Positions 1 through 10,534 of a DNA stretch of 64,000 bases are shown here, one piece after another. A program made the position numbers and the translations under genes. Source of the DNA: Clavulina sp. PMI_390 (lineage: Eukaryota > Basidiomycota > Agaricomycetes > Cantharellales > Hydnaceae); the NCBI GenBank assembly GCA_015039315.1, contig WIDE01000108.1, positions 7,960-71,959 of the forward strand. The letters run 5' to 3'. Below the pieces are notes generated by a model. The model ran no database searches, was not told where the DNA came from, and saw nothing but the letters and a program-made list of their open reading frames with translations. The first letter of the stretch is position 1; every line of letters starts with the position of its first letter.

Positions 1-120
1 ATGGACGCGTGATCCAGGGTGACGTTGAGTTGGAGACGAAATATGTCTTAGAAAAGGTTCAGGAGTAACAATGAATAACAATGAATTCGGCTGACTCCGA
101 AAGCGAAGCTAACTAAGGTA

Positions 121-148
121 AGGTAGAGGACACACATTAGCGACGAAC
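121..148 (+). repeat. Left terminal inverted repeat of the transposon
   Basis: Begins AGGTAGAGGACACACATTAG and is the exact reverse complement of 3276-3303. It is preceded by TA at 119-120. Confidence 0.92.
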
Positions 149-377
149 GTCGTCACGCGTGACGGATTTCGCCCAAAGAGGAAACTTTGGGTCGATTTAC
201 GCCTGAACATGCCACAGATTGTCCCCTCCTCCGCTCTCTAAAAATCGGGCTCCTACAATCGATATAATTATATTTGAACTAGCATATGTCAAAAAATGAA
301 GCAAATTGAGAGAGATTTGAGCTCAAAATTACTGGAATACTTCTGACTGAGTTACGGGAATGTGCAATCAGCCAGTC

Positions 378-2941
378 TCATGTGATTTCGGCCTTCTCAA
401 GCTCGTGCATTATACGATCTGGTAGCACACGATGGCCACGATATTTCTTGGCTGCCCATGCGGCTTGGGAGCCCGTGAGCCCCTTCTCATAAGCGTGTGT
501 GAAGCGTGCTGATCTATTGAAGAAGCTAAGGCTTTCTGTCAGTCTACAGCCATAATACGTAGAGGAGTATGCATGTAAATACCGGCGTATGCTTTCAAGC
601 GGCACAGCATCAAGACTTGCCAGTGCATTTGTACGGAGATCCTCCTCCTTGGATGATTCAGGGCAGAGACGATAGAGGCGCTTTGCATAACCCCAGCACT
701 GCTCAATTGGGTTAAGCTCACAATGAAACTTGGGTAGGTAAATAACCTTGATGCCTTCGTCCGCAAGCTTCCGCTCCAGAACCGATGGTACAGAGCTGAA
801 ATCCGGCTGGTTGTACAGTATCCGGCGAGTACAGCATTCAGAAAGCCCATCATCTGGGCACCGAAAGCCGGGACATTCCGCCTTAAGTCCTTTAGTGCGG
901 TGGAAGCGATGGGGCTCATAACCTCTCTCTATGAGTATTTGAGCCATTCCTTTACATTGTCCGGCCTTGTCGGGATGGTCATCCGGGTAATAGAGATGCT
1001 GCACCTGCCCATTCCATTCTGTATCTTCCATCCGCAGATTACTATTAATCTTCTTCCGTTTCCCGTCAATATTTTGGTACTGAGGAGGATACCAGAAGCT
1101 GGAGAACTTGGGCATGTCAGAAGCTGAAAGTGCATTGGGGTATCGCTTCTGATGACTTGGCGCATTGTCATAGATGAAAACATGCTCATAGTCTGGCCAA
1201 AGCTCATGAACTAGGGCTGCAGCATCAAGAGCTTGGGAGATGACATCGTTGTTATCAAAATAACCATCACGATTCTTCCCTGGCCGGAAAACTTGTTGTG
1301 CAGTCCGCCCATCTGGTGCTGCAAGCCAGCCAAAGTCAGCAGACACAAAGTTTGCTACCATGAGAGATAGGCCTTCTCCTTTCTGGTAAGGCTGAGCGCC
1401 AGCGTCCTTGTGCACCCACATCTTATGCTTACGGTCATGAGCATAGAAAATCGACTCATCATGATACCAGATGATAACATGTTTTTGGCCAGGTTCAAGC
1501 TGAGGGAGATTAATATTTCCGGCCCAGGAGTATGTGGCTGCACGAGGTGCGTAAATGCCAAGTGCAGGGATGTACACAATCTGCCGATAGTGGACAACAT
1601 CAGAGCGCTCATGCCCATCAACGTATTGACCCTTTGAAGCATACTGCCGGCGGTAGCCCAGGCTTCTCAAGTAACGCCCGCATGTGCGCTCTGATACCGC
1701 TTGCCCAATTGAAAACTCTTCTCGGACATCAGGGCGGTGAAGAAACTTCATGAGCTTATGTGCTGAGATTTCCGTACCAAGCGACTGAAGGTGAATTGTC
1801 ACAGCACTCAAGAGGTCCTCATCATGAAGCATAGACACTTTCCATTTCCCAAAAGGGTTGAATGGAAGTACAGAGCGATCTAGGATGTACTGGCGAACCA
1901 TCCGACGAAGGACACGTGCTCCATACGTTGACCTTCCCATACTTGTAGCAGCTTCCAGTGATGCAGCTTGCCATTTTCCATGTTGAGACGATGTGGGGAG
2001 TGTGTAATGATAGAGAAGCGCTCTCATTCCAATGAGGCGCTTATACACATAGGGATTATGGCAGGCATGCTTATGGCCAGGACAGCCATTTGGCCGAGAG
2101 GGTTCCAGAACCTCTTCAAGATCTTTCAGAGCCTTCTCAGCATCCTCAATGGATGGAGGAACTCGATCATAGCCAGAAGGTTGCAATTGAGACTTGTCAG
2201 GTGGTGGAGTGGAAGGGAGTGGAGTGTCATTAATGTCTTCCACGGGATCCTCAAGATCATAGGCCACACTAACATTATCCTCTACATCGGTGGTAGTGAA
2301 GCCACTTGCATTGTCAGAGATTGACGGTGAGGGTGGGCATGCAGGGTTGCGAGACATGATCGGGATAAATGACGAGAAGGCTGTAGGCTGTGGGGTTGGA
2401 GTGGAGATGGAATTGAAAGTGTCAAAGGTCATAGTGGATCGTATTGATGCATAGCTGGCAGGTAAGCTAGTGGTGGATGCAGTGAAGCTGGGTGGCGAGT
2501 CGGAGAGCTGCAATCGAAACCTGGGGATGAAACCTGGTGATTTGCCAGGTGCGCCGCCTGATTCACCTCGAGGTTGAAGTGGAGGATCCGTGAAGAACGT
2601 ATCGTCGTTTGACGAGAGGATATTACTGGATGAGATCCGAGGCTATAGATGATGAAAGATAAGAGAATGTGGTATAAGTTATATTTGTGAGTGCGGGTGC
2701 AAAACGGACAAAATGGCTGCATTGAGTCTGGACAGACCTCGGAGTCTTGAAAATCTCGCAGATGGTTGCTGTCTACCTCTTCAGTGTCAGGACTATGATG
2801 ACGAGGTCGCTTTCGTTTCTTTGGCGAGATCTGCTCTACAAAACGCTTGACTCCTACCGAGATGGCTGAGGCAGCGCTACCAACTGCTTCGGAACGCAAA
2901 TTGGCCATCAAAGTGTGGAAACGCCTGCTTTTCCGAGCCAT
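378..2941 (-). CDS. DDE transposase, Tc1/mariner (IS630-like) superfamily
   Basis: Transposase expected to cut and rejoin the element at its inverted ends. I model two exons: 2941-2738 (starting MARKSRRFH) and 2642-378, with a 95 bp intron (2737-2643) that keeps phase 0 and gives about 822 residues. The N-terminus is basic and serine/proline-rich. A helix-turn-helix-like stretch (ERTCGRYLRSLGYR) precedes the catalytic core. Candidate catalytic residues are D463 in WYHDESIF, D560 in IYDNAPSH and E715 in NPIEQCWG. The D-to-E spacing of about 155 residues is far above the 34 typical of Tc1, because a block with a C-x5-C and a Cys-Cys pair is inserted. I recall such inserted forms as common in basidiomycetes. 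The donor (GTCTGT) is weak, so the exon 1 boundary is less certain than the core. Confidence 0.8.
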
Positions 2942-3275
2942 GGGATACTCAAGAGGTCAGTCTGCGGGGGTATAAGACTATTCGATTGAGATGAGATTTA
3001 TAATATTTTACGAAGGGGTGGCTCTTGTGCTTGACAAGACTGTTTCCCACGGGTGCCACTGCATGAGCCAGAATATTCCAGTAATTTCTCTCCGTCACCT
3101 CTACTGTTTCATACCATAATTACATGATTAGAAAGCTAAAGTAAACCTGAATCGGATGTTGGAAGCCAAATTCTACATTTTTGCACGCAGCCTGAGCAGC
3201 GGCTGATCTTCGTTGGAAATCAATACATTTCAGAGTTTCGGACCCGGAAGTTCCCAAATTGGGACTGTCACGGGG

Positions 3276-3303
3276 GTTCGTCGCTAATGTGTGTCCTCTA
3301 CCT
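3276..3303 (-). repeat. Right terminal inverted repeat of the transposon
   Basis: Exact reverse complement of 121-148. It is followed by TA at 3304-3305, giving the dinucleotide target duplication. Confidence 0.92.
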
Positions 3304-3305
3304 TA

Positions 3306-3657
3306 CACAGAAAACTATGAACCACGTCACCAGGAGATGACGAACACGACGCGAGCCAAATAATATGGTCGTCGGACACAACACAAGCGGCGACGTGAAT
3401 CGCCGCCGACTTTGAGCTGGGCAGTCATCAGAAACGGGCACAGGGGACGCAGTAACTAATAAACATCAAGAGAGGGTTGAGGGATAGCTCATTAGGTTTT
3501 GGCGGATTGATTAGAGGCCCGTACTACATTTCTGGTGAGCCATAAGCTTGTCGCTCTCAGCAGACGGACACCTCGTCCCAACCCAAACAACGAGGACAAG
3601 CATCAATAAGCAAGACAGGATGGGGGCTGAATACTATGAAGGAATACAATAAAGCAA
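3306..3657. other. Intergenic, no gene; holds a stranded F-box upstream motif
   Basis: No open frame of note. The stretch 3348-3410 matches sequence upstream of the F-box genes at 6147-7895 and 10535-12322, as listed separately. The rest should hold the 3' untranslated region of the F-box gene ending at 3658. Confidence 0.6.
3348..3410 (-). promoter_or_regulatory. Conserved F-box upstream motif, copy 1 (no gene attached)
   Basis: Contains ACGCGAGCCAAA, then TCGGACACAACACAAGC, then a small hairpin GGCGA-cgtgaa-TCGCC. Related sequence lies upstream of two F-box genes (8022-8085 and 12433-12481). By position this copy should precede a start codon near 3220-3250, but that interval is the end of the transposon. 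It is therefore probably the promoter remnant of a lost or displaced copy. Function is inferred from position only. Confidence 0.4.
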
Positions 3658-5429
3658 TTAGGATTCGTTGTATGACTGCCAATCCACTGCCCACTCGGGA
3701 AGTGCCCGCCCAGGAACAATTGTGAGCCTTGGCCTAAACTCCGCCATCAGCATAACGACCTCCCTGGGCAGCGTTTCTCCCGGCAATAACTGGAATATGA
3801 GATTGATGGAAAGATCATCCCGGCAACGGAGGAATCGTCTAAGGGATTCGGCCAGCGCGGGAGCTACCCCTAACTGCTCTTCGTGTGATTGGACCCACTC
3901 GTCCAAGGTAGTGTGATAGTATACCAAGCGTAGCGCAGGAAGAAATGAGGATTGCCTCGCCAAAATATGCGACGATGGGGTATTATGCGAAGCATAAAAG
4001 GCGAGGCCATCAAACATTTCACATCGCTGATTTGTTGTTGAACCGACCGAGGGAGCAGTGATGATGAGTTCTTCAAGGAGAGGGTGGCTCGAGAAAAATT
4101 GAAGTAGAGGCTCAGAGAGCTCATGAAGACATATTGCTAGTCGTTTGATTTGAGGAAAATCAGATTTCCTTGAGTGGACATGGAGGAATGTGACAACACC
4201 CTCTGGGTCCAATGCTTCGGATATACATAGTTTTTCACATCTAGGAGCTCCGAATCTGAGAGCACCACGCTGGAGGGCCCACCCACGAAGTTGGAGGGAC
4301 CTTATGCGGGGAAGCTTGACAGGAGTATCAAAGGCTTCCAAAAAGCGTTCCTGCACAGCCTGCCAGTCGAAGCATTCTAGTTGTGGGCAAGATTGCAACA
4401 AACGGACTATAAATTCGGTGTCGAACCCATGGACAATGCGAAGACGCTTGAGCGTCGCCAATGGCAGAGCAAGGTCAGCCACCCGAGGCATACGAACGAC
4501 GGTCTGACCAGACCACTCAAATTGTAGCTCAGCCGACTCAATATTCCCGTCCTCCTTGTTCCAGAATGGGACATACTCTATTCCGGGATTTCGGCGTATC
4601 GGCTCGTTGATCGGGATAGAGGTTAAGTTTATGAGACTGACGGCCCGAAGAGAAGGGAGGTTCCAATCGTAACGTCGAATGAGCGATGCGACTTCCGAGA
4701 ATTTTATATCGCGATACCCAGAACACACCCTGATGCTTCGACAGCGCCAGGCATGGGGGCGTATGACGCCCAGGGGGCCGCGCACGATAAACGAATTGAC
4801 GGAGCCAGAATCCACATAAAGGGTAAGGTTAAAGGTGCAGTTCTGGGAACGCGCCAGGATTTTCTCCAGATCGAATGGAGAGGTGGAGGTGACTAGGTCT
4901 GTGATGAAGACGGTGACATTTCTCCAGCACTGAGGTGATCTGAGGGCAACGTGCCACAAGTGATGGCACAAGGAGCGCATGGCATGGAAGGACGGCGAGC
5001 CGTGGAGGTAAGGAGGTATAGGAAGGGATCCGAGCGGTTTGATGTCATCAGACCGCTCAGCAGTGAGCTGCAAGATTCTGGACAGCACTTCGACTGGAGC
5101 GCGAACGAGCGGCTGGAGCGAGTTATGGGCTCGGGCGCGTTCGCGTCGAACAGCAATTCGGTGTTCAGAGGCGAGCCGCATGATCTCGTCCAAGAAATGT
5201 AGGTCACGGTCGAACTTGCGCAGACGCGACTGCAGTGCACTAGGTCTGCACAAGAACAGGCCATCGCGTCAAAATTCCACGTAGCAGAATGGCGAACTCA
5301 CTTTAAGAGACTCGGGCTGTTCCGCATTGTCCTCATCTCGCTCGTTGGGTGTTCTTCTTGAGCCAACAGGGAATATACTTGTTCGAGCATCCGCTCTAAT
5401 CGGCTTGGAAGGATGTCTGGGGCGTTCAT
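3658..5429 (-). CDS. F-box/leucine-rich protein, array member 1
   Basis: Likely substrate receptor of an SCF ubiquitin ligase. Two exons: 5429-5302 (MNAPDILPSRLERML...) and 5245-3658, joined across a 56 bp phase-2 intron with good GTGAGT and GTGCAG ends, about 571 residues. An N-terminal helical segment (SALQSRLRKFDRDLHFLDEI) is followed by the F-box core (RAPVEVLSRILQLTAE), a conserved cysteine/tryptophan segment (CHHLWHVALRSPQCWRNV) and a diverged leucine-rich half. It ends with the family tail ALPEWAVDW. Starting at the ATG at 5253 would drop exon 1, which the paralogs also have, so I prefer 5429. The target protein is unknown. Nearest relatives are the genes ending at 6147 and 10535. Confidence 0.82.
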
Positions 5430-6146
5430 GAGGTTAACCGGTGGCAAGAAAGCCACCAAAACGCGTAGAACTATGAAAAAAGTAGTTTGCGGTCCTGGTT
5501 GGAGTGCAGTTAGAGAGCGAGCTACCGACTTCCAAAATAATTGACAATAAACTCGGCGAGCTCCACAATGGGTGACGTAAAGGACTCCACCCTACACACA
5601 TGCAATTTGATGGAAGAAGAATAGGGATGCGGGGATATCAAATGGGGAGAGTTGACGTTTGAATAAATAGCAATTGAGACGGCTGGGTTGTTTCAGCTTC
5701 CTGGCATCGCTGAGCCAACTACGAACACCGCTCCTAGATAGATGGCGGTGAAGAGAAGAGACGGAGGGGGTTTTCTCAACGATGGGACGCGAGAGTAACC
5801 TAATGAAGATTTGAGCTCGTGCGGAGCCTGTGGAGCCGATTCTGGTGGAGTTCTCGAGCAATCAGGGGGCTTCTACGATGCGGCAGCTTTGAGCTACGGA
5901 TGAAAATTGTGGCGGATTCTTCCACGGTTGTCCCTACTAGGTTGAAAGGTCGAACACAATGTATGCTCTGCAGGGATGCTGGACCTTTCGCCATTGTTGG
6001 ACAGCCTGGCTGGCTAGTGGAGACGAACACGTAGACATGGAAACGTTGGGGGCTATGGAATAATTCAATGGTGTCAAAGCGTCAGGATATGCCATGAGGA
6101 GGTGGGGGCTTGTGAAGAGGACGAGACAGCCAAGGTAGCTGGGAGT
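5430..6146. other. Intergenic between F-box genes 1 and 2
   Basis: No supported gene. It should contain the promoter of the gene starting at 5429 and the 3' end of the gene ending at 6147. The upstream motif shared by the other array members is not recognisable here. Short open frames (for example 5592-5861 minus) have no family features. Confidence 0.5.
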
Positions 6147-7895
6147 TCAAAACTCGTCGCACGCATGCCATTCCTCAGCCCATTCTGGCACTGCATAGTA
6201 ATCGACAGTCACTAATCTTGGCCCGAACTCCTCCATCAATGAATCAACCGCTTGGGGGAGTTTGGTTGTGCGGAGCTGGTCAAACATAAGTTTGATGGAA
6301 AGGCTTGGACGCCGGCGGAGAAGTCGCCTGAGCGACTCGGTCAGAGCACGAGCCTCCCCTGTTGGGTTTTCTTTCGTGTGGTACCATTCATCCATACTAG
6401 TCTGGTAATAAAATACGCGGAGTGCCGGAAGGAAAGGAGTCTTCGGCGCCGAAGAATCCATTGTTGGGAGTGCAAGACCATCAAGCAACTCGCATCGTTG
6501 TTGTACCCCCGATTCGACACTTATAGGCATGGAAATGAAGATCTCTTCCAACGAGGGATGACTTGACAAGAAGCCTGTCATTTCGTCACTGAACCCCTCA
6601 TCGTGGGAGAACGACAGCCTTTTTACAGTAGGAAAGTCCTGTTCGTCGGAGTGGTCGGCAAGGAATCTGCCGACATCCATGGTGTAAATTTCCTCATGCA
6701 TGCAGAGTTCCTCGCAGTTTGGTGCAATGAACCGCACGAGTCCTGTCGTCCATTCACCAAGGGTGATGGATTTGACATCGGGAAGGGCAATAGGTTCCTC
6801 AATATTCTCCCTATCATCGTCAGGGACACCACGCCAGAAGAAATGTTCCAGCTGAGGACAAGATTTCAGCATTTCAGCGACAAGTTCTCCATTAAAACCG
6901 TGGTCAACTCGAAGTCGCTTGAGAGCTCCCCACGGAAGAGCGACACTAGCCAATACAGGCATTTGGGCCATTGTGTCCGGCCTGCCGAATTGTATCTCAG
7001 CAGACTCGATCTGCGAGGTAGCTTCGTTCCAGAAGGGAACGAACCCCGGTCTGGGATCGATGACTGAGGCCTCGACGAAAGGGGTGACCGTCGAATCAAT
7101 GATACTAACTGCCCGAAGAGCTGGAAGCTCTAAAGCATGGTCCTTGATGAGCGATGTAACCCTTGAGAAGTCTATAGTCTTGTCCCCTGAGCAAACCTTC
7201 ATGCTCCGGCACCGTGAAACGTGAGAGTGGAGCCCAGATAGCGCGTCGTCGATGGTGAACGTATTGGCGAAATCCGAGTCCACATAAATAGTGAGATTGA
7301 ACGTATAGTTGCCAGAGCGTCGAAGACGACTCTCCAGAACCGTCGAAGGGGTGGACTTTATGGTACTAGTGGTGAAGACATTCACATTCCTCCAACAACG
7401 CGGAGTACTGACGGCCACCTGCCACATGTGACGGCACAGAGAGCTCAAGGCATAGAATGATTGAGAGGAATGGATATGTGGAGGAAGGGAGAAGTTTGAA
7501 TGATGTCGTATTGGGTCGTCGCGCCGCAGTGCCGCGAGCTCAAAAATAGAGGACAAGACTTCGAGCGGAAGACAAAGGAGCGGCTGGAGAGAGTTGTGGA
7601 CTTTTGCACGTCTGCGTTCCATGGTCGCCCTATGCTCTGAAGCAAGACGGCTTATTTCATCCAATAGGTGTAGATCGTGATCGAGCTTGCGAAGATGCGA
7701 CTTGAGTCGGCTGAACCTGAAGTCAGGGAGCATTTAGTTCAGTCCTTTCGCGGGGAAACGGAGATCCTACGTCAAAGCCCCGGCCTTATTGTCTATGCGA
7801 GCATCAGTGGACCCAGCGGCGTCTTCCGTCTGCTGAAGCGACTGCACGTGCCGGAGCATGCTCTCCAATGGGCTAAGGGTGCTTGGGGAGGCCAT
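6147..7895 (-). CDS. F-box/leucine-rich protein, array member 2
   Basis: Probable SCF substrate receptor, about 564 residues. Exon 1 is 7895-7771 (MASPSTLSPLESMLR...) and exon 2 is 7716-6147, split by a 54 bp phase-2 intron whose ends (GTAGGA, TTCAG) preserve frame into FSRLKSHLRKLDHDLHLLDE. The F-box core reads CLPLEVLSSIFELAALR, followed by CRHMWQVAVSTPRCWRNV and a leucine-rich half ending AVPEWAEEW. Exon 1 has the same length (125 nt) as in member 3, which supports the model. A conserved upstream motif lies 127-190 bp before the start. Paralogous to 3658-5429 and 10535-12322; the spacing suggests tandem duplication. Confidence 0.84.
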
Positions 7896-8409
7896 AGTGG
7901 GTATTTGGGGCCGCCAGGTGATGGAAATAGTGAACTTCACCAGAAGACGCGTCAGCTGTTGCTAGTGGGAGTAGATTCTGGTAGGAAAGGTGTAATGCCG
8001 TAGTTTCAGATGTCGTCAACGTGACGCGAGCCAAACAAAGAACCCATCGAACACAACACGAGCGGCCGCGTGAGTGGCCGCGGACCAGCGTCCACAGCCG
8101 GTCGGTCTTTAGGGAATAGAGACCGGGGTATTGCGGACCGTGTGTGTGGTAAACTTCCTAATGAACCGATCGTCGAGACATCACCCTGATCAACCAGTAC
8201 TCTCTATACCATTGGGGAGGCTTATATTTCATTCGGCATGAATGTTACATCGATACAAATTACAATCTTAAGAACGTCACATCAAACTAACTGCCAGGGG
8301 AGAGAAATGGACGGGCCTCGCAGTTCATCGAAGCAAGAAGCCGAGGTTATGCACAATCCTAACACGCAAGTATGCTGAACACGTCGGATAATAAGTGTGC
8401 CCTGTACAA
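7896..8409. other. Intergenic, promoter side of F-box member 2
   Basis: No gene seen. Contains the conserved upstream motif at 8022-8085. The remainder towards 8409 should be the 3' flank of the next F-box gene. Confidence 0.5.
8022..8085 (-). promoter_or_regulatory. Conserved F-box upstream motif, copy 2
   Basis: GACGCGAGCCAAAC, then TCGAACACAACACGAGC, then a hairpin GCGGCC-gcgtgagt-GGCCGC. It resembles 3348-3410 and 12433-12481 and lies just upstream of the F-box gene starting at 7895. A regulatory role is inferred from conservation and position. Confidence 0.45.
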
Positions 8410-9873
8410 TCACAAATAATCGTCAAACGTCAATTTGATCGCTGAAGCACGCTCAGCCGGGCAAATACGTGGTCGAAGGTGCTCCGGGAATTTCATGTCC
8501 TTCCATATCGTAAGAGAGTCGACGATGACCGAAAGATTCGGACGAGCGGCCAGTAAGTCAGAGAGCGCAGGTGCTAGCTCTATATCCCGTACGCATTCAT
8601 TGACTCCTTCTTCCCCAATATAAGTCAGCGGCCCGATTCTTAGCCTTTCCAATGCTGGAAAGAATGGGGAAAGTGAAGCACCCCCATTGTCACCTGCGAC
8701 TGACTCCGCGAGAGAACGAACGAAGGGAGTAGTGTCCCTTACGGTCTCGAGGCGCAGATACTGGATATGGGATGGAACATATGGATGCTCAGACCAAGCT
8801 TTAATACTCTGACGGAAATTCGCAATGTCCAACCGATAGAGAACGGGGAAATCGGTTGGCAGGGCGGCAAAGTTTGCAGCAAGGTTGTCGCAGCGGAGGT
8901 GCATGAGATTTGGGGCTTGTATATATTTGCGAAATCTTGGCGAGTTGACGCATAAGAATTGGAGACGAGGAAATGAGACAGGGTCAAGGGGCATTGAGTT
9001 GGAGGATGGGAAGAACCCATCGTACAGAAGATGGGTCAAATTCTCGCATTCGACCAAAAAAGAGTGAAGATTTTCCCAATCGCCCATGTCTATATACTGT
9101 TTAAGTGATAACCGGGTGAGTTGTTGTGGTGGGATTGACTTAATGCCATTTGGCCTAAGACCTGAGATATGCATGGTCGTCATAGCTGGCGCATCTTGCG
9201 AGGACAGTGATATGGGAGGTTCTTCGTGGGGGACTCCAGGGGCAGGCTCGCCGCTCCCGCTGAAGACGATGTGAAGCTCAGTCAAGAGCGGCATGGGCCC
9301 AGGCAGAGGGTGAAGAAATGCATGCCCGGCGACATCCATCCTGAGCGAGCGACAGCGGATAGTAGAGTCCTGAAGGAGACTCCATATCATTTGTGCCGCT
9401 GCCTCATCAAGATAAACGCTCCGAATGTAAAGGTCAAGTGCAGGTGCGCGAACCGATCGCTGGAGGAAAAGCTCCGTGACCTCAACTGGGATCTCAACGA
9501 TCCTTGAGCCCGTTGTCGACACCTTGATTAACGACCACAATTTTGAAGTGGATAAAGCTGCCCTTCGCCATGACGTGGATACAGCCGTGATAGCGCACCG
9601 ATATTTCGCAAGCTCTCGATAATTCGCGATGTCATGATAGTACGAACGGCAAGGATCGATGAGAATGATTGATATTATCTCATCCGGAAGCATCTCGAAA
9701 CAAATTGCGTGATTCCTTTGGGTTGACATGGCCAGGGGCGTAGGCGATGAATGCATAATCAGCAGACGAGCGTGTTGTTGAGTCATCTTTTGATCGAAGA
9801 AACAGCATGCCAACAAGTCATGCGCGTGGCTGAGATGACGCTTGCGTGGAGCCGAAACAAGATTGCAGCTCAT
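8410..9873 (-). CDS. F-box protein, distant relative within the array
   Basis: Single open frame of 487 residues with an F-box-like segment (CFEMLPDEIISIILID), then SWRRAALSTSKLWSLIKV, then a long leucine-rich-like half. It lacks the N-terminal helical exon and the tail found in its neighbours, so it belongs to a different F-box subfamily despite the same strand and location. In-frame methionines at residues 30, 40 and 49 are alternative starts; the F-box begins near residue 59, and M49 gives the shortest plausible form. Likely an SCF adaptor with unknown substrate. Confidence 0.72.
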   Translation of the reverse strand: MSCNLVSAPRKRHLSHAHDLLACCFFDQKMTQQHARLLIMHSSPTPLAMSTQRNHAICFEMLPDEIISIILIDPCRSYYHDIANYRELAKYRCAITAVSTSWRRAALSTSKLWSLIKVSTTGSRIVEIPVEVTELFLQRSVRAPALDLYIRSVYLDEAAAQMIWSLLQDSTIRCRSLRMDVAGHAFLHPLPGPMPLLTELHIVFSGSGEPAPGVPHEEPPISLSSQDAPAMTTMHISGLRPNGIKSIPPQQLTRLSLKQYIDMGDWENLHSFLVECENLTHLLYDGFFPSSNSMPLDPVSFPRLQFLCVNSPRFRKYIQAPNLMHLRCDNLAANFAALPTDFPVLYRLDIANFRQSIKAWSEHPYVPSHIQYLRLETVRDTTPFVRSLAESVAGDNGGASLSPFFPALERLRIGPLTYIGEEGVNECVRDIELAPALSDLLAARPNLSVIVDSLTIWKDMKFPEHLRPRICPAERASAIKLTFDDYL

Positions 9874-10279
9874 ATAAAATGCCCCAAACCGATAGATATC
9901 GGGTCTGGCTCTGGAGCTGGTACGATGTTGTTGGTGTAAGAAAGTTCGCCAATCAGTCGAATAGGGTGCAGAGGTCGAGGATTCTCTGGTATAACGAGAC
10001 TAGAGTAGCGAGAACGGTGGACTATAGGGCTTTCCTTAAGGAGGACGAGACCTTGCAAATTATATGGGGAAATAGCGATCTGCGGAGAACAAATGCAAAA
10101 AATTGAGCTGGAAATACTTGGAGATGGGGGGATGAAGTGACAGAGCATCGACCAGACCTATTGCATACCAATAGAGTCAAGGCGATAAATAAAGATTAAA
10201 ATCTATTTCGGTATTCAGTTGATCTAGCATGCGAATACAGATCATGGTCGAGGAAGATTGCGAACAGAGGAAGTAGAAG

Positions 10280-10420
10280 CTCAGAACTCGTCTGCATGCT
10301 AATCCTCCGCTCACTCTGGCAATACCGAAGCAAGTGAAGCCAGTAATCTAGAATAAAAGGTTTCATTATAGCCTTCAATCCATTCGGAAGCCTCTCGTCG
10401 TGGAGACGTATTGGCGGTTG
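10280..10420 (-). pseudogene. Decayed 3' end of an F-box array gene
   Basis: On the minus strand a frame reading RLPNGLKAIMKPFILDYW resembles the C-terminal segment of member 2 (KLPQAVDSLMEEFGPRL). A shifted frame then gives a degraded PEWAEDWHADEF-like tail. Only the last 40-50 codons of a copy remain, with frameshifts. It lies about 115 bp from the end of member 3, as expected for a leftover of tandem duplication or deletion. Confidence 0.5.
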
Positions 10421-10534
10421 GGATTTCAAGACGTGAGCCTGACACAAATTGGTTCACAGAAGTAAGCATTCAAAGTATTTCTGGTGTGCAACGGATTAAT
10501 ATAACGTTCGAGTATAGATAAAGCCTGATGAGTA

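Larger units (their letters stand above)
121..3303 (-). mobile_element. Complete Tc1/mariner-superfamily DNA transposon
   Basis: The element is bounded by a perfect 28 bp inverted repeat (121-148 and 3276-3303). Each end is flanked by TA (119-120 and 3304-3305), the target duplication expected for the Tc1/mariner/IS630 superfamily. Inside is one transposase gene on the minus strand with all three candidate catalytic acids. The ends show no mismatches over 28 bp and the coding sequence is open once a single intron is removed, so the insertion is probably recent and may be autonomous. The right end lies next to the F-box array and abuts a copy of the conserved sequence found upstream of two F-box genes. 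Confidence 0.88.
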
